Of a stretch of DNA of 57,829 nucleotides, positions 56,566 to 57,829 are shown piece by piece. Each line of letters starts with the position of its first letter. The first letter of the stretch is position 1. A program made the position numbers and the translations under genes. The DNA is from an uncultured Caulobacterales bacterium. Its GTDB lineage: Bacteria; Pseudomonadota; Alphaproteobacteria; Caulobacterales; Maricaulaceae. The notes under the pieces were generated by a model that was given only the letters and a program-made list of their open reading frames with translations, was not told the origin of the DNA and ran no database searches. The stretch is taken from NCBI GenBank assembly GCA_937928165.1, contig CALFVT010000016.1:1-57829 (forward strand), read 5' to 3'.

Positions 56566-57829
56566 TTATTCAGGGGACTGAACACAGTCACCAATTTGTG
56601 CTGCGTCAATAGCCAACAGAGCAATTCCTGCACCAGTTGCTCCGCGTGATCCTAAGCGACCAATAGCCCCGCCAACAGACCTTGTACCCGTTGCACGGGT
56701 TAGCGGATTACTACCACTGAACTTTGCATCTCCGAACATCGTACGGGACGTTGCAGATATAATGGATGTGTTTTTCGCGAACAGTCCTTTTCCTCCACCA
56801 CCTATACCCGTTCGACCTTTGGGTATTATTCTTGCTCCTGCTCCAATAGCGGCAGGCCCTGCGATACTAAAATGTTCGGCGGTACAATTACCAATTTTCT
56901 GTATTTGATCCTCGGTATCCTCTTTAAAGTTCTCTCCAAAATCCTTAATATCTTCCTCTGCTTCGTTCCGGTTAGATTGTGCAGAATTACCAAATAAGGC
57001 ATTTAAAAAGTTGTTCACCTTACTACCATCTCGACTTCCTCTCGATATTATTTCGTCCACACAGCTTGAATCACCCGCGTCACAAGTTTGCTTTCCATCC
57101 GGGTCAATCATATTCACCGGATCATTAAAGCCATAACTATACCGATTAAACATCCCCGGATTATACCCACTCCCCATAAACGTCACCGGATCAATGCTCA
57201 AGAACCGTCCTATGCTGGGGTCATAGAACCTGGCTTGCATATAGGACAGGCCGAGTTCGGTGTCCTCTACATGGCCTGTGAAGCGGGCTTGGTTGTCATT
57301 TTTTTCATCCGCGTGATTAGTATTACCCCAGGGGAGTTTATACTCAATACTTCGAAGGTGGTTTGCGGTACGCAAAATATTCAATCCAGTGGATTGAATA
57401 TAGGTGCAGAAGGCCCCGGTAGGGGCCAAGATCGAGCCGTCTTGCCGCGTGGCGCTTTGGATCGAGCCAGCATGATCGCTATGGGTATAGATAAACGCCC
57501 AGGCCCCGCCCCGCCGCTCCCAGCGGCCAAGGGCGCCCATATAGGTGGTTTGTTTATTATCTGTGACCTCATCAATATAGACAAGCCTGCCTGCCGCATC
57601 GTAAACACTATAGCGCGTCTTTGGCGTTGCACCCGCCGCCCCCATCACTGACTTCACCCGCCGCTTATGGCCATCATAGCGGAAGCTGCCGCTGATCGGC
57701 CCCGTTAGGCCAACAGGCTGATCGGTATAATCATAGCGAAAGCCCTGATCGCCCCTATTCGTGACATTACCGCGCCCGTCATGACGATAGCGGGTCTCAC
57801 GGCCGTCGCCCCCTATCAGGGCATCCACC
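56566..57829 (-). CDS. RHS-repeat protein, 3' part with variable C-terminal domain
   Basis: At least 421 codons; the frame runs off the right window edge, so the 5' part is missing. YD repeats (RYRHDGRGNVTNRGD, FRYDGHKRRV) lead to the RHS core: THSDHAGSIQSAT, ARFTGHVEDTELGLSYMQARFYDPSIGRFLSIDP and NRYSYGFNDPVNMIDPDG. The core boundary (NMIDPDG) is followed by a variable tail of about 180 residues, Gly-rich and partly hydrophobic (GAGARIIPKGRTGIGGGGKG), which I do not recognise. RHS proteins deliver such tails as toxins between cells. A 26-residue insert just before PWGNTN is encoded by the palindromic element at 57350-57427. Confidence 0.88.
   Translation of the reverse strand, partial: VDALIGGDGRETRYRHDGRGNVTNRGDQGFRYDYTDQPVGLTGPISGSFRYDGHKRRVKSVMGAAGATPKTRYSVYDAAGRLVYIDEVTDNKQTTYMGALGRWERRGGAWAFIYTHSDHAGSIQSATRQDGSILAPTGAFCTYIQSTGLNILRTANHLRSIEYKLPWGNTNHADEKNDNQARFTGHVEDTELGLSYMQARFYDPSIGRFLSIDPVTFMGSGYNPGMFNRYSYGFNDPVNMIDPDGKQTCDAGDSSCVDEIISRGSRDGSKVNNFLNALFGNSAQSNRNEAEEDIKDFGENFKEDTEDQIQKIGNCTAEHFSIAGPAAIGAGARIIPKGRTGIGGGGKGLFAKNTSIISATSRTMFGDAKFSGSNPLTRATGTRSVGGAIGRLGSRGATGAGIALLAIDAAQIGDCVQSPE
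57350..57427. repeat. Four-hairpin palindromic element inserted in frame in the RHS gene
   Basis: Four consecutive palindromes: CTTCGAAG (57350-57357), TTTGCG-GTA-CGCAAA (57362-57376), a 25-bp palindrome with ATATTCAATCCA/TGGATTGAATAT arms (57377-57401) and GGCCCC-GGTA-GGGGCC (57412-57427). The element is 78 bp, exactly 26 codons, and the RHS frame reads through it without a stop. The second copy is at 56046-56122. Confidence 0.9.

Overview
The window looks like a chromosomal segment of a marine alphaproteobacterium of medium-low GC. I would guess the Hyphomonadaceae/Robiginitomaculum-like group; this is inference from gene content and codon use, not from a marker gene. The overall picture is an algae- or surface-associated heterotroph: a laminarin-type glucan locus, a capsule/exopolysaccharide locus, a cytoplasmic reductive dehalogenase, and several efflux and stress genes, with accessory DNA at both ends.

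Layout. 1-2525: AT-rich accessory DNA with a cut-off gene, an unrecognised small gene, a PIN-domain protein and an IS3-type orfA remnant. 2696-9427: a self-sufficient reductive dehalogenase fused to a flavin/2Fe-2S reductase, a SulP transporter directly behind it, and phosphoglucomutase. 9445-11475 (minus): two-subunit sodium/solute symporter. 11583-15651: a GDSL esterase lipoprotein divergent from an ABC ATPase/FtsX permease pair, the conserved tesA-ybbA-ybbP arrangement. 15771-21382: YHS protein, SnoaL-like protein, then AraC regulator, glutathione transferase, cupin, FAD amine oxidase-like enzyme and TetR regulator. 21544-26367: a MacA/MacB/NodT-type tripartite efflux operon. 26615-28109: DUF4142 and amicyanin-like copper lipoproteins. 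28189-35951 (minus): histidine kinase, LytTR regulator, TonB receptor, GH3 and GH16 enzymes, a beta-glucan utilisation locus. 36470-36559: tRNA-Ser(GCT). 36817-47059: Wzx/Wzy-type polysaccharide locus. 47118-48713: small genes and a nitroreductase. 48844-53379 (minus): gatC-gatA-gatB, interrupted by a GIY-YIG nuclease gene, a decayed copy of the gatB 5' end and a second nitroreductase. 53609-55274: acyltransferase, membrane protein, ruvX. 55275-57829: hairpin-rich repeat DNA, a candidate immunity gene and the 3' part of an RHS gene.

The most unusual signals are short palindromic elements near the right end. One element of 77-78 bp, built of four consecutive hairpins, occurs twice (56046-56122 and 57350-57427). 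One copy sits in frame inside the RHS gene and adds exactly 26 codons where related proteins run straight on, as Rickettsia palindromic elements do. The two copies differ in sequence but keep their base pairing. A second family, a GNRA-type hairpin repeat, flanks a GIY-YIG endonuclease gene as perfect 25-bp inverted copies inside the gat operon, next to a partial duplication of the gatB start. Together they suggest active small-palindrome mobility in this genome.
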